Part shown: piece after piece, positions 8,171-16,857 of the stretch
How positions within the stretch are numbered: the stretch's first letter is position 1
How the letters are laid out: every line of letters begins with the position of its first letter
DNA from: Mucilaginibacter sp.
GTDB lineage: Bacteria > Bacteroidota > Bacteroidia > Sphingobacteriales > Sphingobacteriaceae
Assembly: GCA_031292485.1 (NCBI GenBank)
Contig: JARLHA010000023.1
Location: forward strand, 62,001-126,000
Reading direction: 5' to 3'
Length of the DNA stretch: 64,000 bases
Translations under genes and position numbers: made by a program
The notes under the pieces: generated by a model
Database searches by the model: none
The model's input: only the letters and a program-made list of their open reading frames with translations
Told to the model about the DNA's origin: nothing

Positions 8171-10132
8171 TCAACCCACCGGTATCGAGAACGAAAAAAC
8201 AGCGCCCTGCCCGGCGGTACTTTCAACCCATATTTTGCCGTGGTGACGTTTAATGATCTCGGCGCTCAGGTACAGGCCGATGCCAAAGCCGGAGATATTG
8301 CGCATATGGACGGCCTCAACGCGGTAATAACGATCAAAAATTTTGTTGATATGCTCGGCGCTGATGCCCATGCCCTGGTCCTTTACGCTTACGGTAAGGG
8401 CTAGCCCGTTCAGCTGGTAATCAATATGGATGGCGCTGCCCGCCGGCGAATATTTAACCGCATTGCTGATGAGGTTGGAGAGCACCGAGCTGATTTTGTC
8501 GCGGTCGGCCGCAACTACGGCCGGGATGGCAGCGGGCAGGCTGAAGGTGTGGGTGCTTACGGTAAGGCGGGTTTCTTCCAGTATTTCGCGGATGAGCTGC
8601 CCGATATCAAATGATTGTTTTTCGACGATGATCTTCCCTGATTCGAGCCGCGAGATATTGAGGAAGCCGTTGATCATGCGCGTCATGCGTTTTACCTGCA
8701 TGTTGGCTTTCTCCATGGCATGGGCCAGGTATTTGTCGTCGCTTTTTTTTAATTTGGCGCTGGCCACCTGGATGATGGCGTGCAGCGAGGTGAGGGGTGT
8801 TTTCAGCTCGTGGCTGGCCATGCCGATGAAATCGTTTTTACGGGCTTCATCCAGTTTACGCTCGGTAATATCGCGCGCAATTTTTGAAAGGCCGGTGATA
8901 TTGCCCTGCTGGTCTTTCACCGGCGAAATGGTTAGGGAAACATCAATCAGGCGGCCGTCTTTGGTGAGCCGTTTTGTTTCAAAGTGCTCCACCCTTTCGC
9001 CGTTTTTTAAACGTTTCAAAATGCCGGGTTCCTCGTCCTGGCGGTCGGGGGGTATCAGTTTATAAATGGTTTCGCCGATGATCTCTGCGGCCTTATAGCC
9101 AAAAATCCTTTCGGCGGCGCCATTCCAGCTGGTGATCACGCTTTCAAGCGTTTTGCTGATGATTGCATCATCAGACGATTGCACGATGGCCGCCAGCCTG
9201 GCCGATTTTTCTTCGGCCTGTTTTATTTCGGTAACATCAATCACCATGATGAGGCCGGCATCCACGCCGCCATATTCGTTTTTTAGCGGTACAAAATGCA
9301 CCACGTAATTTTCGCCCTTTTCGCCTGTACGTTCAATGGTAAATTTTTCACCTGCCATCATGCGGTCGTACAAATGTTTCGGGGCCAGGTAGCGTTCGGT
9401 TTGCCCTAACTCAGTGGGGTGTTTGCCTTCAAAGTCGATGCGGTTATAGCCAAGCCTTTCCATCAGGTCGCCCTCCACAATTACGTAGCGGTGTTCCCTG
9501 TCAACCACTACCACTACTGAGTTGGGTATATTTACCGCGATGGACCTGAAGAGGTTTTCGCTGCGCTGCAGGTCGTCGCGTGTTTGGGTAAGGTCGTCGT
9601 TGGTGGTGGCTAATTCTTCGTTAATGGCAGCCAGTTCTTCAATGGTGCTTTCCAGTTCGTTATTGGTAGCGTTAAGCTGTTCGTTAATGCCGGCCATGCG
9701 TTCATTTACCGTCTGCAGTGCCAGCGCGTTTTCGGCTGCTTTTTGCCGGGCCAGCACCTGCGGGGTATTGTCCAGCACCCAAACGGTAACCTTTGTCACT
9801 TTGCCTTCACTGTTTTTTACCGGCGAATACACAAAGGTTACATACATGGTTTCTTCGCGCCCATGGCGGATCAATGTCATTTCTACCTCATTGGCTGAAA
9901 AGGTATTGCCTGTGCTTACTACGTCCGCCAGGGCCGTTTCATACCAGCGTCGCGCTTCGGCGAATGCATCCCAGTAAAATTTGCCTTTAATGGCATCAAG
10001 GGGTTTGCCGGCAATTGCTAAAAACTGATCATTAACAACTTCGCAGGTGAGCGTGGCTGCTTCTAATATACAAATACCAATTGGCGCGGTTTGCACTATT
10101 TGAAGCAGATCGTCCGTTGGTGTAATTTGCAT
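8171..10132 (-). CDS. Multi-PAS sensor histidine kinase
   Basis: Sensor histidine kinase of 653 aa with no signal peptide or membrane segment, so probably cytoplasmic. Order: a PAS domain (about 8-125), a coiled-coil linker rich in NEELATTNDDL (about 130-185), two further PAS domains (about 190-305 and 310-430), then the HisKA dimerisation helix with phosphoacceptor H441 in MASHELKTPLT. The HATPase domain has NLISNAVKYSP (N box), DQGMGIS (G1) and GFGIGLYLS (G2). No response regulator is adjacent, so it is an orphan kinase. GC content is visibly higher than in the preceding island, consistent with the end of a transferred region. The ligand is unknown. Confidence 0.93.
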   Translation of the reverse strand: MQITPTDDLLQIVQTAPIGICILEAATLTCEVVNDQFLAIAGKPLDAIKGKFYWDAFAEARRWYETALADVVSTGNTFSANEVEMTLIRHGREETMYVTFVYSPVKNSEGKVTKVTVWVLDNTPQVLARQKAAENALALQTVNERMAGINEQLNATNNELESTIEELAAINEELATTNDDLTQTRDDLQRSENLFRSIAVNIPNSVVVVVDREHRYVIVEGDLMERLGYNRIDFEGKHPTELGQTERYLAPKHLYDRMMAGEKFTIERTGEKGENYVVHFVPLKNEYGGVDAGLIMVIDVTEIKQAEEKSARLAAIVQSSDDAIISKTLESVITSWNGAAERIFGYKAAEIIGETIYKLIPPDRQDEEPGILKRLKNGERVEHFETKRLTKDGRLIDVSLTISPVKDQQGNITGLSKIARDITERKLDEARKNDFIGMASHELKTPLTSLHAIIQVASAKLKKSDDKYLAHAMEKANMQVKRMTRMINGFLNISRLESGKIIVEKQSFDIGQLIREILEETRLTVSTHTFSLPAAIPAVVAADRDKISSVLSNLISNAVKYSPAGSAIHIDYQLNGLALTVSVKDQGMGISAEHINKIFDRYYRVEAVHMRNISGFGIGLYLSAEIIKRHHGKIWVESTAGQGAVFSFSIPVG

Positions 10133-10251
10133 TTGCTTTTTTGGGAATATTTATAACCACGTAAATATAAGCGATATTTAACCAAAGGGGCAAGTGATAC
10201 ACTTTGGATGGCGGTTTTACCCAGCAAAGCCTTCAATGCGGTTAAAAAAGC

Positions 10252-10259
10252 TATTTTTG
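10252..10259 (+). promoter_or_regulatory. Bacteroidota -7 box for the small lipoprotein gene
   Basis: TATTTTTG fits TAnnTTTG. It lies about 80 bp upstream of the ATG at 10342. No good TTTG element is seen 19 bp upstream, so support is moderate. Confidence 0.4.
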
Positions 10260-10341
10260 CAGAAAAATTAAAAAAATAGATTAAACCATTTTTAAAAACG
10301 TTAGTTTAATAGTTTAGGATTAATTAAAGTTAAAAACACTT

Positions 10342-10752
10342 ATGAAAAAAATCATCACTATTTTAGGATGTGTTATCTTGCTGGCGGTTTCTTCATGTAC
10401 AAAACAGTACGTGTCGCCGGCTACTACCAACCAAACGCTTTACGCCGATTTAACCAGCAGCAACTGGACGCCTTACACTGACAATAACGGCAGTAAATCG
10501 TACACGGCATCCATCAATGTCAAAGCCCTTGACCCTAATTTTACAGCCATAGGCGGCGTTATTGTGGCCATTTCCTACGATGGGGGTACTACTTACGAAC
10601 AAGTGCCCGAAACGTATGCCAATGTAGCCTACAGCTTTACCTACAATGCCGGCAATATTTCGCTTTATGCCCAATCGGCCGACGGCAGCACGCCTGTACA
10701 GCCAACTTTGCCCATCAAGGTGAAAATTATTTTAGTGGATTCGAATAGTTAA
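10342..10752 (+). CDS. Small hypothetical lipoprotein
   Basis: A 136-aa lipoprotein of unknown role. MKKIITILGCVILLAVSSC is a type II signal peptide with lipobox AVSSC and lipidated Cys19. The mature part is polar and beta-rich, with GGVIVAISYDGGTTYEQVP and SLYAQSADGSTP, like a small surface beta-sandwich. It is transcribed alone, divergent from the kinase and convergent with the next gene. Its stop is followed directly by a long quasi-palindromic repeat that may terminate both. No family recognised. Confidence 0.8.
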   Translation: MKKIITILGCVILLAVSSCTKQYVSPATTNQTLYADLTSSNWTPYTDNNGSKSYTASINVKALDPNFTAIGGVIVAISYDGGTTYEQVPETYANVAYSFTYNAGNISLYAQSADGSTPVQPTLPIKVKIILVDSNS

Positions 10753-10754
10753 TA

Positions 10755-10922
10755 GGAGAGTCCGAAAGTCGGAAAAGACCGAAAGTCCGGAAGAAGCTGC
10801 AAGGGGTGGGGGGATTCTGAGAATTCAGAAGAGGATCAGGCCCGTTGCCTTGCGTCTTTCGGACTTTTTTTTCTCTTTCGGACTTTTCGGACTTTCGGAC
10901 TAAAAAAACTAATCTCTATTCT
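10755..10922. repeat. Quasi-palindromic GTCCGAAAGTCCG repeat between convergent genes
   Basis: Left arm (10757-10790) is made of AGTCCGAAAGTCGG-type units and the right arm (10854-10902) of the complement, CTTTCGGACTTTTCGGACT. The right arm ends in a run of A and AATCTCTAATCTC units that overlap the stop of the minus-strand gene. The layout is that of a bidirectional terminator. Confidence 0.6.
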
Positions 10923-12056
10923 CTAATCTCTGACCTCCCCCGGCACATAATCCACCGGCAGCAGTTCGGCTACCCGGCTGGTACCCCATGAGCCTTCAAA
11001 AAGGACACTCTGAGGGTTAATGATAATACCGTTTTCATCGAAATAGCTGTAAGCTCTGTCAAAGATCAGGGTGGTGGCTACCGGGTCATCCAAAAATGCC
11101 GGGTTGGCGGGCTGCGGTGCGGCCGGGTTTTTGATGGCTTGATGAGCCCATTTTTTTGCGTACATCACATACAGGCAGTCGGGGTAGCCAAGTGCGTATT
11201 CCCCCTGAATTTCGGTGGCATGGATAAAATCGTTAACGTTTAAATAAGGCTTGGTTACCAGGGTTTCCTTAAAACGGGGGATACCGGTTAGGCTTTTTGC
11301 CGTGTCAGGCGTCCTGATCAGCCTGAGCACCCTGAAGCCTTCGGTTTGCAGGTTGTTGGCAATGGCCGACCGCAGGAAATGCATGCTGGACCCCAGGTAA
11401 ACTTTTAGCCTGTTTTTTTGCCATTTGCGCATTTCCGGTCGCCCGCCTTTCATTTCGCTGAATGCTGCGGTACCTTCAAAATAAAAGATCCCCGATTTTT
11501 CATCATTCTTAAAATCGTTTAAAAAATATTTGATCCGGTAACCCAGGGCACGGTTTTCAATCTCCAGATAGTCAGACGACGAGGCCGAAAACACCTTTGT
11601 GGTGCGGTCGAAATCAAAATCAAGCAGGTCGGGGTTCAGGATCTTACAATCGGCCGCAAAATCAGAAACGCCAAGGAAAAGCCTTTTAAATTTTTGATAA
11701 TATTTATCCCGGTCATCGGGCGACATTATTTTTACTTCCTTTAAAGCAATTGTTTTTGGGGTGAAGAGGATGTCGGGCAGCTGCAGATCTTTATTCACCA
11801 TGATATTTTGATGAACAGTTTCAAAGCCGATGATGGATACCACCAAATCGTACTGCCCTGGCCTTACATTGGTAAGGGTGAAGGTGCCGTTATCGGCAGT
11901 TTTGGTGCCAACGGTAGCGTTGTTTAAAAATACGCTGGCATCGGCCACGGGTTGCCGGTCACTTTTATTAATCACCCTGCCCGATATAGCATACTGGGCA
12001 AAACCCGTAAAGGGCAATGCTAAAAATAAGATGATCCAAGTACTGCGCATTGTCAA
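10923..12056 (-). CDS. Carboxypeptidase-regulatory-like domain protein, paralogue of the 41.8-kb protein N-terminus
   Basis: Secreted protein of 377 aa. A signal peptide (WIILFLALPFTGFAQ) is followed by a CarboxypepD_reg beta-sandwich (about 22-100: ISGRVINKSDRQPVADASVF, TFTLTNVRPGQYDLVVS). A conserved domain without known activity follows (about 115-375: DCKILNPDLLDFDFD, SSMHFLRSAI, ELLPVDYVPG). The whole chain aligns with the first roughly 400 residues of the 1205-aa protein at 41835-45452, which adds further domains and a plug-like region. The last codons (RD-stop) fall inside the AATCTCT repeat. It probably acts at the outer membrane or in the periplasm. Function unknown. Confidence 0.8.
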   Translation of the reverse strand: MTMRSTWIILFLALPFTGFAQYAISGRVINKSDRQPVADASVFLNNATVGTKTADNGTFTLTNVRPGQYDLVVSIIGFETVHQNIMVNKDLQLPDILFTPKTIALKEVKIMSPDDRDKYYQKFKRLFLGVSDFAADCKILNPDLLDFDFDRTTKVFSASSSDYLEIENRALGYRIKYFLNDFKNDEKSGIFYFEGTAAFSEMKGGRPEMRKWQKNRLKVYLGSSMHFLRSAIANNLQTEGFRVLRLIRTPDTAKSLTGIPRFKETLVTKPYLNVNDFIHATEIQGEYALGYPDCLYVMYAKKWAHQAIKNPAAPQPANPAFLDDPVATTLIFDRAYSYFDENGIIINPQSVLFEGSWGTSRVAELLPVDYVPGEVRD

Positions 12057-12096
12057 AAATAAACTAATTATTTAGTTAATCAAAGCCCCTAAAAAA

Positions 12097-12130
12097 CAAA
12101 AGCGCTACTGAATTTTCAGTAGCGCTTTTG
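12097..12130. terminator. Perfect hairpin with T tract
   Basis: CAAAAGCGCTACTGAA pairs with TTCAGTAGCGCTTTTG over 16 bp with a 2-nt centre (best drawn as a shorter stem and loop). TTTTT follows on the + strand. It lies between the start of the regulatory-domain gene and the end of fabI, and could end fabI transcription or upstream read-through. Confidence 0.6.
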
Positions 12131-12154
12131 TTTTTTCTTCATATTCTTTTTCTT

Positions 12155-12206
12155 CTTCGGACTTCCGGACTAAAAAAACTAATCTCTAATCTCCAGTCTC
12201 TAATCT
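12155..12206. repeat. GGACTTCCGGACT / AATCTCT repeat after fabI
   Basis: TTCGGACTTCCGGACT followed by A7 and repeated AATCTCTAATCTC units, the same family as at 10755-10922. On the minus strand it begins at the fabI stop, and its U-rich run suits termination. Confidence 0.5.
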
Positions 12207-13019
12207 CTATTTCTCCATCTGCTCAATAATTGCCTGGGTAACGCCGGTAAAGCTGAAACCGCCATCATGAAACAGGTTTTGCATGGTCACCATTTTGGTG
12301 AGGTCAGAGAAAAGGGTAACGCAGTAATCGGCACATTGGTCGGCGCTGGCATTGCCCAGCGGGCTCATTTTTTCGGCATAATTTATAAAACCGTCAAAGC
12401 CTTTTACACCAGATCCGGCTGTAGTGCGGGTTGGCGACTGCGAAACGGTATTGATGCGCACTTTCTTTTTTACCCCATAGTAATAACCAAAGTTGCGGGC
12501 AATGCTCTCCAAATAAGCTTTATTGTCCGACATATCGTTATAATCAGGGAATACCCTTTGGGCGGCAATATAAGTTAAGGCCACAACTGAGCCCCAATCA
12601 TTAATGGCATCCATTTTCATGGCGGTTTGCAATACCCTGTGAAGGCTCAATGCAGATATATCTAATCCCTTATGCGTAAAATCGTAATTATTTTCGGGGT
12701 AGGGGTTGCCTTTGCGTACGTTAACACTCATACCGATGGAGTGTAAAACAAAATCGACGCCACCGCCAAAATGCTCCTGGCTTTTGGTAAACAGGTTGGT
12801 AATATCCTCGTTACTGGTTACATCAGCTGCTATTACCGGGGCATTACATTCTTCGGCGAGTTTGTTTAATTCGCCCATGCGCAAAGCAATGGGAGCATTG
12901 CTCAAAATAATTTCAGCGCCTTCTGATACAGCACGTTGTGCTACTTTCCAGGCAATGGATTGCTCGTTCAGCGCTCCAAAAATGATCCCTTTTTTACCTT
13001 TTAATAAATTGTATGCCAT
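12207..13019 (-). CDS. fabI: Enoyl-[acyl-carrier-protein] reductase (NADH)
   Basis: FabI reduces trans-2-enoyl-ACP in the last step of each fatty-acid elongation round, in the cytoplasm. The 270-aa chain is a short-chain dehydrogenase fold. The nucleotide-binding start is GIIFGALNEQSIAWKVAQ. DVTSNEDI and LHSIGMS are typical. The catalytic set Y150, Y160, K167 keeps the spacing of E. coli FabI Y146/Y156/K163. C-terminal GGFSFTGV is conserved. It is transcribed alone. A TAACTTTG box lies 26 bp upstream of the start codon. FabI is the triclosan target; nothing here suggests resistance. Confidence 0.96.
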   Translation of the reverse strand: MAYNLLKGKKGIIFGALNEQSIAWKVAQRAVSEGAEIILSNAPIALRMGELNKLAEECNAPVIAADVTSNEDITNLFTKSQEHFGGGVDFVLHSIGMSVNVRKGNPYPENNYDFTHKGLDISALSLHRVLQTAMKMDAINDWGSVVALTYIAAQRVFPDYNDMSDNKAYLESIARNFGYYYGVKKKVRINTVSQSPTRTTAGSGVKGFDGFINYAEKMSPLGNASADQCADYCVTLFSDLTKMVTMQNLFHDGGFSFTGVTQAIIEQMEK

Positions 13020-13044
13020 GTTAAGAATTTGTTTATAATGGACG

Positions 13045-13052
13045 CAAAGTTA
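13045..13052 (-). promoter_or_regulatory. -7 box upstream of fabI
   Basis: The minus strand reads TAACTTTG, fitting TAnnTTTG, 26 bp before the fabI ATG (13019). No clear TTTG at -33. Confidence 0.45.
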
Positions 13053-13093
13053 TAAAATTAGTTTACAGTTTTTAGTGTACAGTTTGCAAGCAT

Positions 13094-13885
13094 TTATTGA
13101 CTATCCAAAAAGTCGTTTATCAGCCCGTTTATTTCCCGTTTCTGTACATCCGTTCCCATGCCGCCCATATCGTTGTGTTTAGTATTTACTTTAACGATCC
13201 GGTTCCCGTACTTTTTCTGTTCCTGTTCGGATGGCAGTACGTTCGGGTCCGCAGGCTGGTCGCTCGACCGGATAGAAAACACCCCGGGCCTCGCCCTTTT
13301 TGGCAAGGGGACCCGCCGGTTATCAAGCGTAATCACCATTTTTGCGAAGTCCGGGTATTCGTTGGCTATCAGCATGGCAATATCGCCGCCGTTTGAATGC
13401 CCTATCAGGATGATGTTATGATAATCAAGTCCGGGATATTCTTTTTTAAGCCTGGCGGTAACAAACAAAACACTTTTTACGCCGGTGTCCCAAAACGGTT
13501 TTCTTAATTTATAAATATCCCCGGTTTGGGGTAAGGGATCATCTGTTGGCAGATCATGCTGAACAACTACCACTAAATAGCCCTTGATCGCAAGGTTATT
13601 AGCTATGTAGCCGTAATCATTCCGCGTGCCGCCGTACCCGGGGTTTAATATCACCAGCTTTTTATAGATGTTTTTATGAAGGTTGTATTTGATATTAGTC
13701 AAATCTTCCCGGTTGTAAATAGCAAGGGGGATTGTCCTGTTTCTTGAGCTGTCTACCCAGGTGAGCGTATCGATACGGACAACGGTTCCGTTTAAATAAA
13801 CATCCGTATTAAAAGCCTGCTTAGCTGGCTTTTTTGCAGCGCAACTGCCAAGGGTAATAAGTAGTATTAAATACCGGACTTTCAT
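13094..13885 (-). CDS. Alpha/beta hydrolase lipoprotein
   Basis: Predicted esterase-like lipoprotein of 263 aa. The N-terminus MKVRYLILLITLGSC ends in a lipobox with Cys15. The fold shows an oxyanion region (LVILNPGYGGTRNDYG), the nucleophile elbow GHSNGG (about residue 164) and a late histidine in TKHNDMGG. An acid, perhaps in ITLDNR, precedes it. Fold and motifs support serine hydrolase activity; the substrate is unknown. It starts 21 bp after the TonB-C gene stop on the same strand, so the two may be cotranscribed. Confidence 0.85.
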   Translation of the reverse strand: MKVRYLILLITLGSCAAKKPAKQAFNTDVYLNGTVVRIDTLTWVDSSRNRTIPLAIYNREDLTNIKYNLHKNIYKKLVILNPGYGGTRNDYGYIANNLAIKGYLVVVVQHDLPTDDPLPQTGDIYKLRKPFWDTGVKSVLFVTARLKKEYPGLDYHNIILIGHSNGGDIAMLIANEYPDFAKMVITLDNRRVPLPKRARPGVFSIRSSDQPADPNVLPSEQEQKKYGNRIVKVNTKHNDMGGMGTDVQKREINGLINDFLDSQ

Positions 13886-13906
13886 TGGGAGCAGGTTTTA
13901 GTGATG

Positions 13907-14671
13907 TTACTTATCAGTTAGTGAGAATTTGACAGCAACTGTTCCTGTCATAACATAAGATCTTCCGTTGTCAATTGCGGGCCGCCATTTTGCACTTCGC
14001 CTGAGAACGTTTATAACTTCCTGGTCACATCCGTATCCAATGCCCCTTAAAATTTTGAAGTTAATCAGGCTTCCATCCCGTTCAACAGTAAATTCTATCT
14101 GAACTGTTCCTTCCGCATTATTTTTGATGGCTGTTTCGGGGTATATTAAGTTGTTTTTTAAATAATTCTGAAATGAAATAATTCCACCAGGATATACGGC
14201 AGGTGCATGGACTTCAAAATAATCCACATTCCCCTCAAATGTTTTGATATTTAATGACGGAATTATTGGGGGATACTTTCTTATATGATTAACTTCTACC
14301 GGATTTGATGAATTGATATCAATTACTTTCGGGGGCAGGTATATCACCACGTATCTGCTGTCCCTGTTGTAAAATTCAGGGGTATAATAAGTAGCATGCC
14401 CCCATCGAAATCTTAATGTATCATTGAATTTAGCACCTTTAATTTCGAAAAAGCCAGTAGTATCTGTATAAGAAGAAGCTTTAAATTGATTATATTCAGG
14501 ATCAAGCCGGGTTGATTCTAAGTATAAATTTCTTATCGGTTTCCCCAATTCATTATAAATGTATCCCCGCAGATTGATAGTGTCCCTTCGGATAATGTGC
14601 GCTTTTTCCTGGGCAGATGCAAAGGCAGCGGTTAATATTGCCAAACAGCAAAAAAATAATGTTTTAATCAT
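13907..14671 (-). CDS. TonB C-terminal domain protein with carboxypeptidase-regulatory-like segment
   Basis: Periplasmic 254-aa protein. Signal peptide MIKTLFFCCLAILTAAFASA. A beta-sandwich of regulatory type (about 25-100: INLRGYIYNELGKPIRNLYL, DTTGFFEIKGAKFNDTLRF) follows. The C-terminus is TonB_C-like (about 165-250: YPETAIKNNAEGTVQIEFTV, SAKWRPAIDNGR, TVAVKFSL). Classical TonB has an N-terminal membrane anchor and a proline-rich spacer; both are missing, so energy transduction is doubtful. Such stand-alone TonB_C proteins are common in Bacteroidota and of uncertain role. Confidence 0.82.
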   Translation of the reverse strand: MIKTLFFCCLAILTAAFASAQEKAHIIRRDTINLRGYIYNELGKPIRNLYLESTRLDPEYNQFKASSYTDTTGFFEIKGAKFNDTLRFRWGHATYYTPEFYNRDSRYVVIYLPPKVIDINSSNPVEVNHIRKYPPIIPSLNIKTFEGNVDYFEVHAPAVYPGGIISFQNYLKNNLIYPETAIKNNAEGTVQIEFTVERDGSLINFKILRGIGYGCDQEVINVLRRSAKWRPAIDNGRSYVMTGTVAVKFSLTDK

Positions 14672-14934
14672 ACTCCTTAGTTATATGTTCCCCTTCAGGC
14701 CAAGTTAAAGGGAGCGTATTATTTTAATTGCGCCGTGAGGTGCAAAATCTTGGTAGAAAACAAATAAACGAAAAAGCGTGCCATCGGTACGCAACAATTG
14801 AAGCGACATGAGCGCTAATGCATTGCGTATAGGTTCCGTACCTATGGGCACGGAATACCTGGCTGGCTTTTTTCTACCTATATTAGACCCCGATGGAGTC
14901 TGATTCCCTTAACTTAATAGTATTGTTCAGGGGT
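14672..14934. other. Spacer with small hairpins
   Basis: No gene. TTCCGT (14834-14839) pairs with ACGGAA (14850-14855). AGACCCC...GGAGTCT (14885-14901) is a second dyad. Dispersed palindromes of this style are frequent in this phylum; no function is claimed. Confidence 0.4.
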
Positions 14935-16620
14935 TTAAGGGGCTAATAATTCCCTTGCATTCTGCAAGGCACTTTCGCCCGGTTTATCGCCGCTCAGCAT
15001 TTTGGCAATTTCCATTACGCGTTCTTGTTTATCCAGTTGTTTGATACGGGTATAGGTGGTTGCGCCTTCTTCATCTTTATAAACAAAATAATGGTTTTGC
15101 CCTTTGCTGGCGATCTGCGGCAAATGGGTAATGGTGATTACCTGTAAATTGTCGGCCAGGCGTTCCATTATCTGGCCTACTTTATTCGCTACTTCGCCGG
15201 ATACTCCTGTATCTATCTCGTCAAATATAATCGTTGGCAACGCTGTATTTTGGGCAATAAGGGATTTAATTGACAACATCAGCCTTGAAAGCTCACCACC
15301 CGAAGCCACCTTGCTCATTTCGGCAAGGGCGTGGCCTTTATTGGCCGTAAACAGGAATTTTACTGTATCGATGCCATTGGCCCCAAGTACGGTTTCACTT
15401 TCGGGCTTCCGGACTTTCGGGCTTTCGGACTCCAGTTCAATCTTTAAAGATGAGTTTCCCATCCCCATTTCTTCAAGGGTTTTTAGCACTTGTTCCTCAA
15501 TTCCGGGGATAGCTTTTTTGCGGTTGGCGGAGAGTTCGGCTGCCAGTTTTTCCAGTTCGGCCCCGTCCTCATCTAATTGTTTCCGCAGTTTTTCAATCGC
15601 TTCGTCACCAAAAACAGCCTGCTGTATTTTGTCCGACAGTTCGTTTTGCAATTGCAATAATTCCGCTGTGCTGTTTAAACGATGTTTCTTTTGCAGGTTG
15701 TAAATCAGGCTCAGCCGCACGTTTATTTCTTCGGCGCGCGCTTCGTTGGTATGCGTTCGCTGCTCAATAATTTCAACTTCATTGGCCACATCCTTTAATT
15801 CGATAATAACGCTGTTCAGGCGCTGGTACAATTCTGCAAATTGCGGGTTAAAATGCTCCAAAACAGATAGCTGGTGCCCCGCCTCGCGCAGTTGTATAAT
15901 CGCCGAAGTTTCACCCTCATGCATCAGATAATAAGCGCCCAATAAATTACGCTTGATCTCTTCCGCATGGCTCAGTTCGTTAAACTCCTGTTCCAGTTGC
16001 TCCTGTTCGCCTTCCGCAAGGTTTGCCTTTTCCAGTTCATCAAACTGAAACTGGTAATAATCCAGGTCGGCTTTGGCTTTATCACTTTCTTCAATCAGTT
16101 GCTTTAATTTCGATGCTGATTTTTTGTACGACCGGAATTTTGCGCGGTAATCATTCAGTAAGCCATCATGTTTGGCAACGGCATCAACCACCAAAAGCTG
16201 AAACTCCGGGTCGTTGATCTCCAAAGTGGCGTGCTGCGAGTGGATGTCGATCAGCTTTTCGCCCAGGGATTTTAAGGCGTTCAGGTTAACCGGCGTATCA
16301 TTTACAAAAGCACGCGATTTGCCGTCGGCCGAGATCTCGCGGCGCAAAACAGTTTCGGCTTCGTAATCCAGGTCGTTATCTTCAAAAAAGGGTGCCAGTT
16401 CAAAATTGCCGATGCTGAACAAGCCTTCAATCACACATTTTTTTTGCTGGTTAAAAAAATAACGGCTCTCGGCCCGCTGACCTAAAATAAGCGAAAGTGC
16501 GCCCAAAATGATCGATTTTCCGGCCCCTGTTTCGCCGGTGAGTATATTTAACCCCTTGCCAAAAGTAATTTCGAGGTTGTCAATTAAAGCGTAATTGCTA
16601 ATACTGAGCTTTTGAAGCAT
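14935..16620 (-). CDS. recN: DNA repair protein RecN
   Basis: SMC-like ATPase for double-strand-break repair, 561 aa, close to the usual length. N-terminal ISNYALIDNLEITF and GETGAGKSII (Walker A, about 30) with QRAE. A long coiled-coil middle (about 155-365) follows. The C-terminus has the signature SGGELSRLMLSIK and Walker B TIIFDEIDTGVSG. The oddity is ESESPKVRKPESE near residue 400, encoded by a copy of the GTCCGAAAGTCCGG spacer repeat inserted in frame between the coiled coil and the C-terminal lobe. In related genomes recN follows coaBC and DUF4835; here the M56/BlaI block lies between them. Confidence 0.95.
   Translation of the reverse strand: MLQKLSISNYALIDNLEITFGKGLNILTGETGAGKSIILGALSLILGQRAESRYFFNQQKKCVIEGLFSIGNFELAPFFEDNDLDYEAETVLRREISADGKSRAFVNDTPVNLNALKSLGEKLIDIHSQHATLEINDPEFQLLVVDAVAKHDGLLNDYRAKFRSYKKSASKLKQLIEESDKAKADLDYYQFQFDELEKANLAEGEQEQLEQEFNELSHAEEIKRNLLGAYYLMHEGETSAIIQLREAGHQLSVLEHFNPQFAELYQRLNSVIIELKDVANEVEIIEQRTHTNEARAEEINVRLSLIYNLQKKHRLNSTAELLQLQNELSDKIQQAVFGDEAIEKLRKQLDEDGAELEKLAAELSANRKKAIPGIEEQVLKTLEEMGMGNSSLKIELESESPKVRKPESETVLGANGIDTVKFLFTANKGHALAEMSKVASGGELSRLMLSIKSLIAQNTALPTIIFDEIDTGVSGEVANKVGQIMERLADNLQVITITHLPQIASKGQNHYFVYKDEEGATTYTRIKQLDKQERVMEIAKMLSGDKPGESALQNARELLAP
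15398..15432. repeat. GGACTTTCGG repeat inside recN
   Basis: CTTTCGGGCTTCCGGACT and a second near-copy in frame within recN. The same phrase occurs in spacers at 10755-10922, 12155-12180 and 21137-21170. It adds about 12 charged residues to RecN. Confidence 0.75.
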
Positions 16621-16714
16621 AAAAAAAGTATCCTTGTTTTGGAGGATACTAAATTACGGTTTTTGGTTGATTAGGTTATGTTTTTGGTTGATTAAGTTAG
16701 ATTAAGTTGATTGA

Positions 16715-16766
16715 GTTAAGTGGTTAAACAGGTCGTTCCAACTTAATTAACCCAATCAACTTAATC
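16715..16766. repeat. 52-bp direct repeat, copy 1
   Basis: Identical to 16796-16847, starting GTTAAGTGGTTAAACAGG. Each copy is itself a hairpin: GTTAAGT and TTAATCAACC-type units on one side, and ACTTAATTAACCC and CAATCAACTTAA on the other. It lies between recN and the first M56 gene. Confidence 0.85.
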
Positions 16767-16795
16767 TAACCCAATCAACAATTTTACTTGATTGC

Positions 16796-16847
16796 GTTAA
16801 GTGGTTAAACAGGTCGTTCCAACTTAATTAACCCAATCAACTTAATC
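16796..16847. repeat. 52-bp direct repeat, copy 2
   Basis: Exact copy of 16715-16766, 81 bp apart. A weaker relative (CAATCAACCACTCAACCAAT) lies at 46930-46980 before another minus-strand stop codon. Confidence 0.85.
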
Positions 16848-16857
16848 AACCAATCAA

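Noticed and set aside
8087..9990. ORFs on the + strand opposite the histidine kinase
   Set aside because: Shadow frames of a well-supported kinase gene with no signal or family motif.
16715..16847. 52-bp direct repeats as transposon ends or attachment sites
   Set aside because: No recombinase between or beside them; they are spacer hairpins duplicated in tandem.
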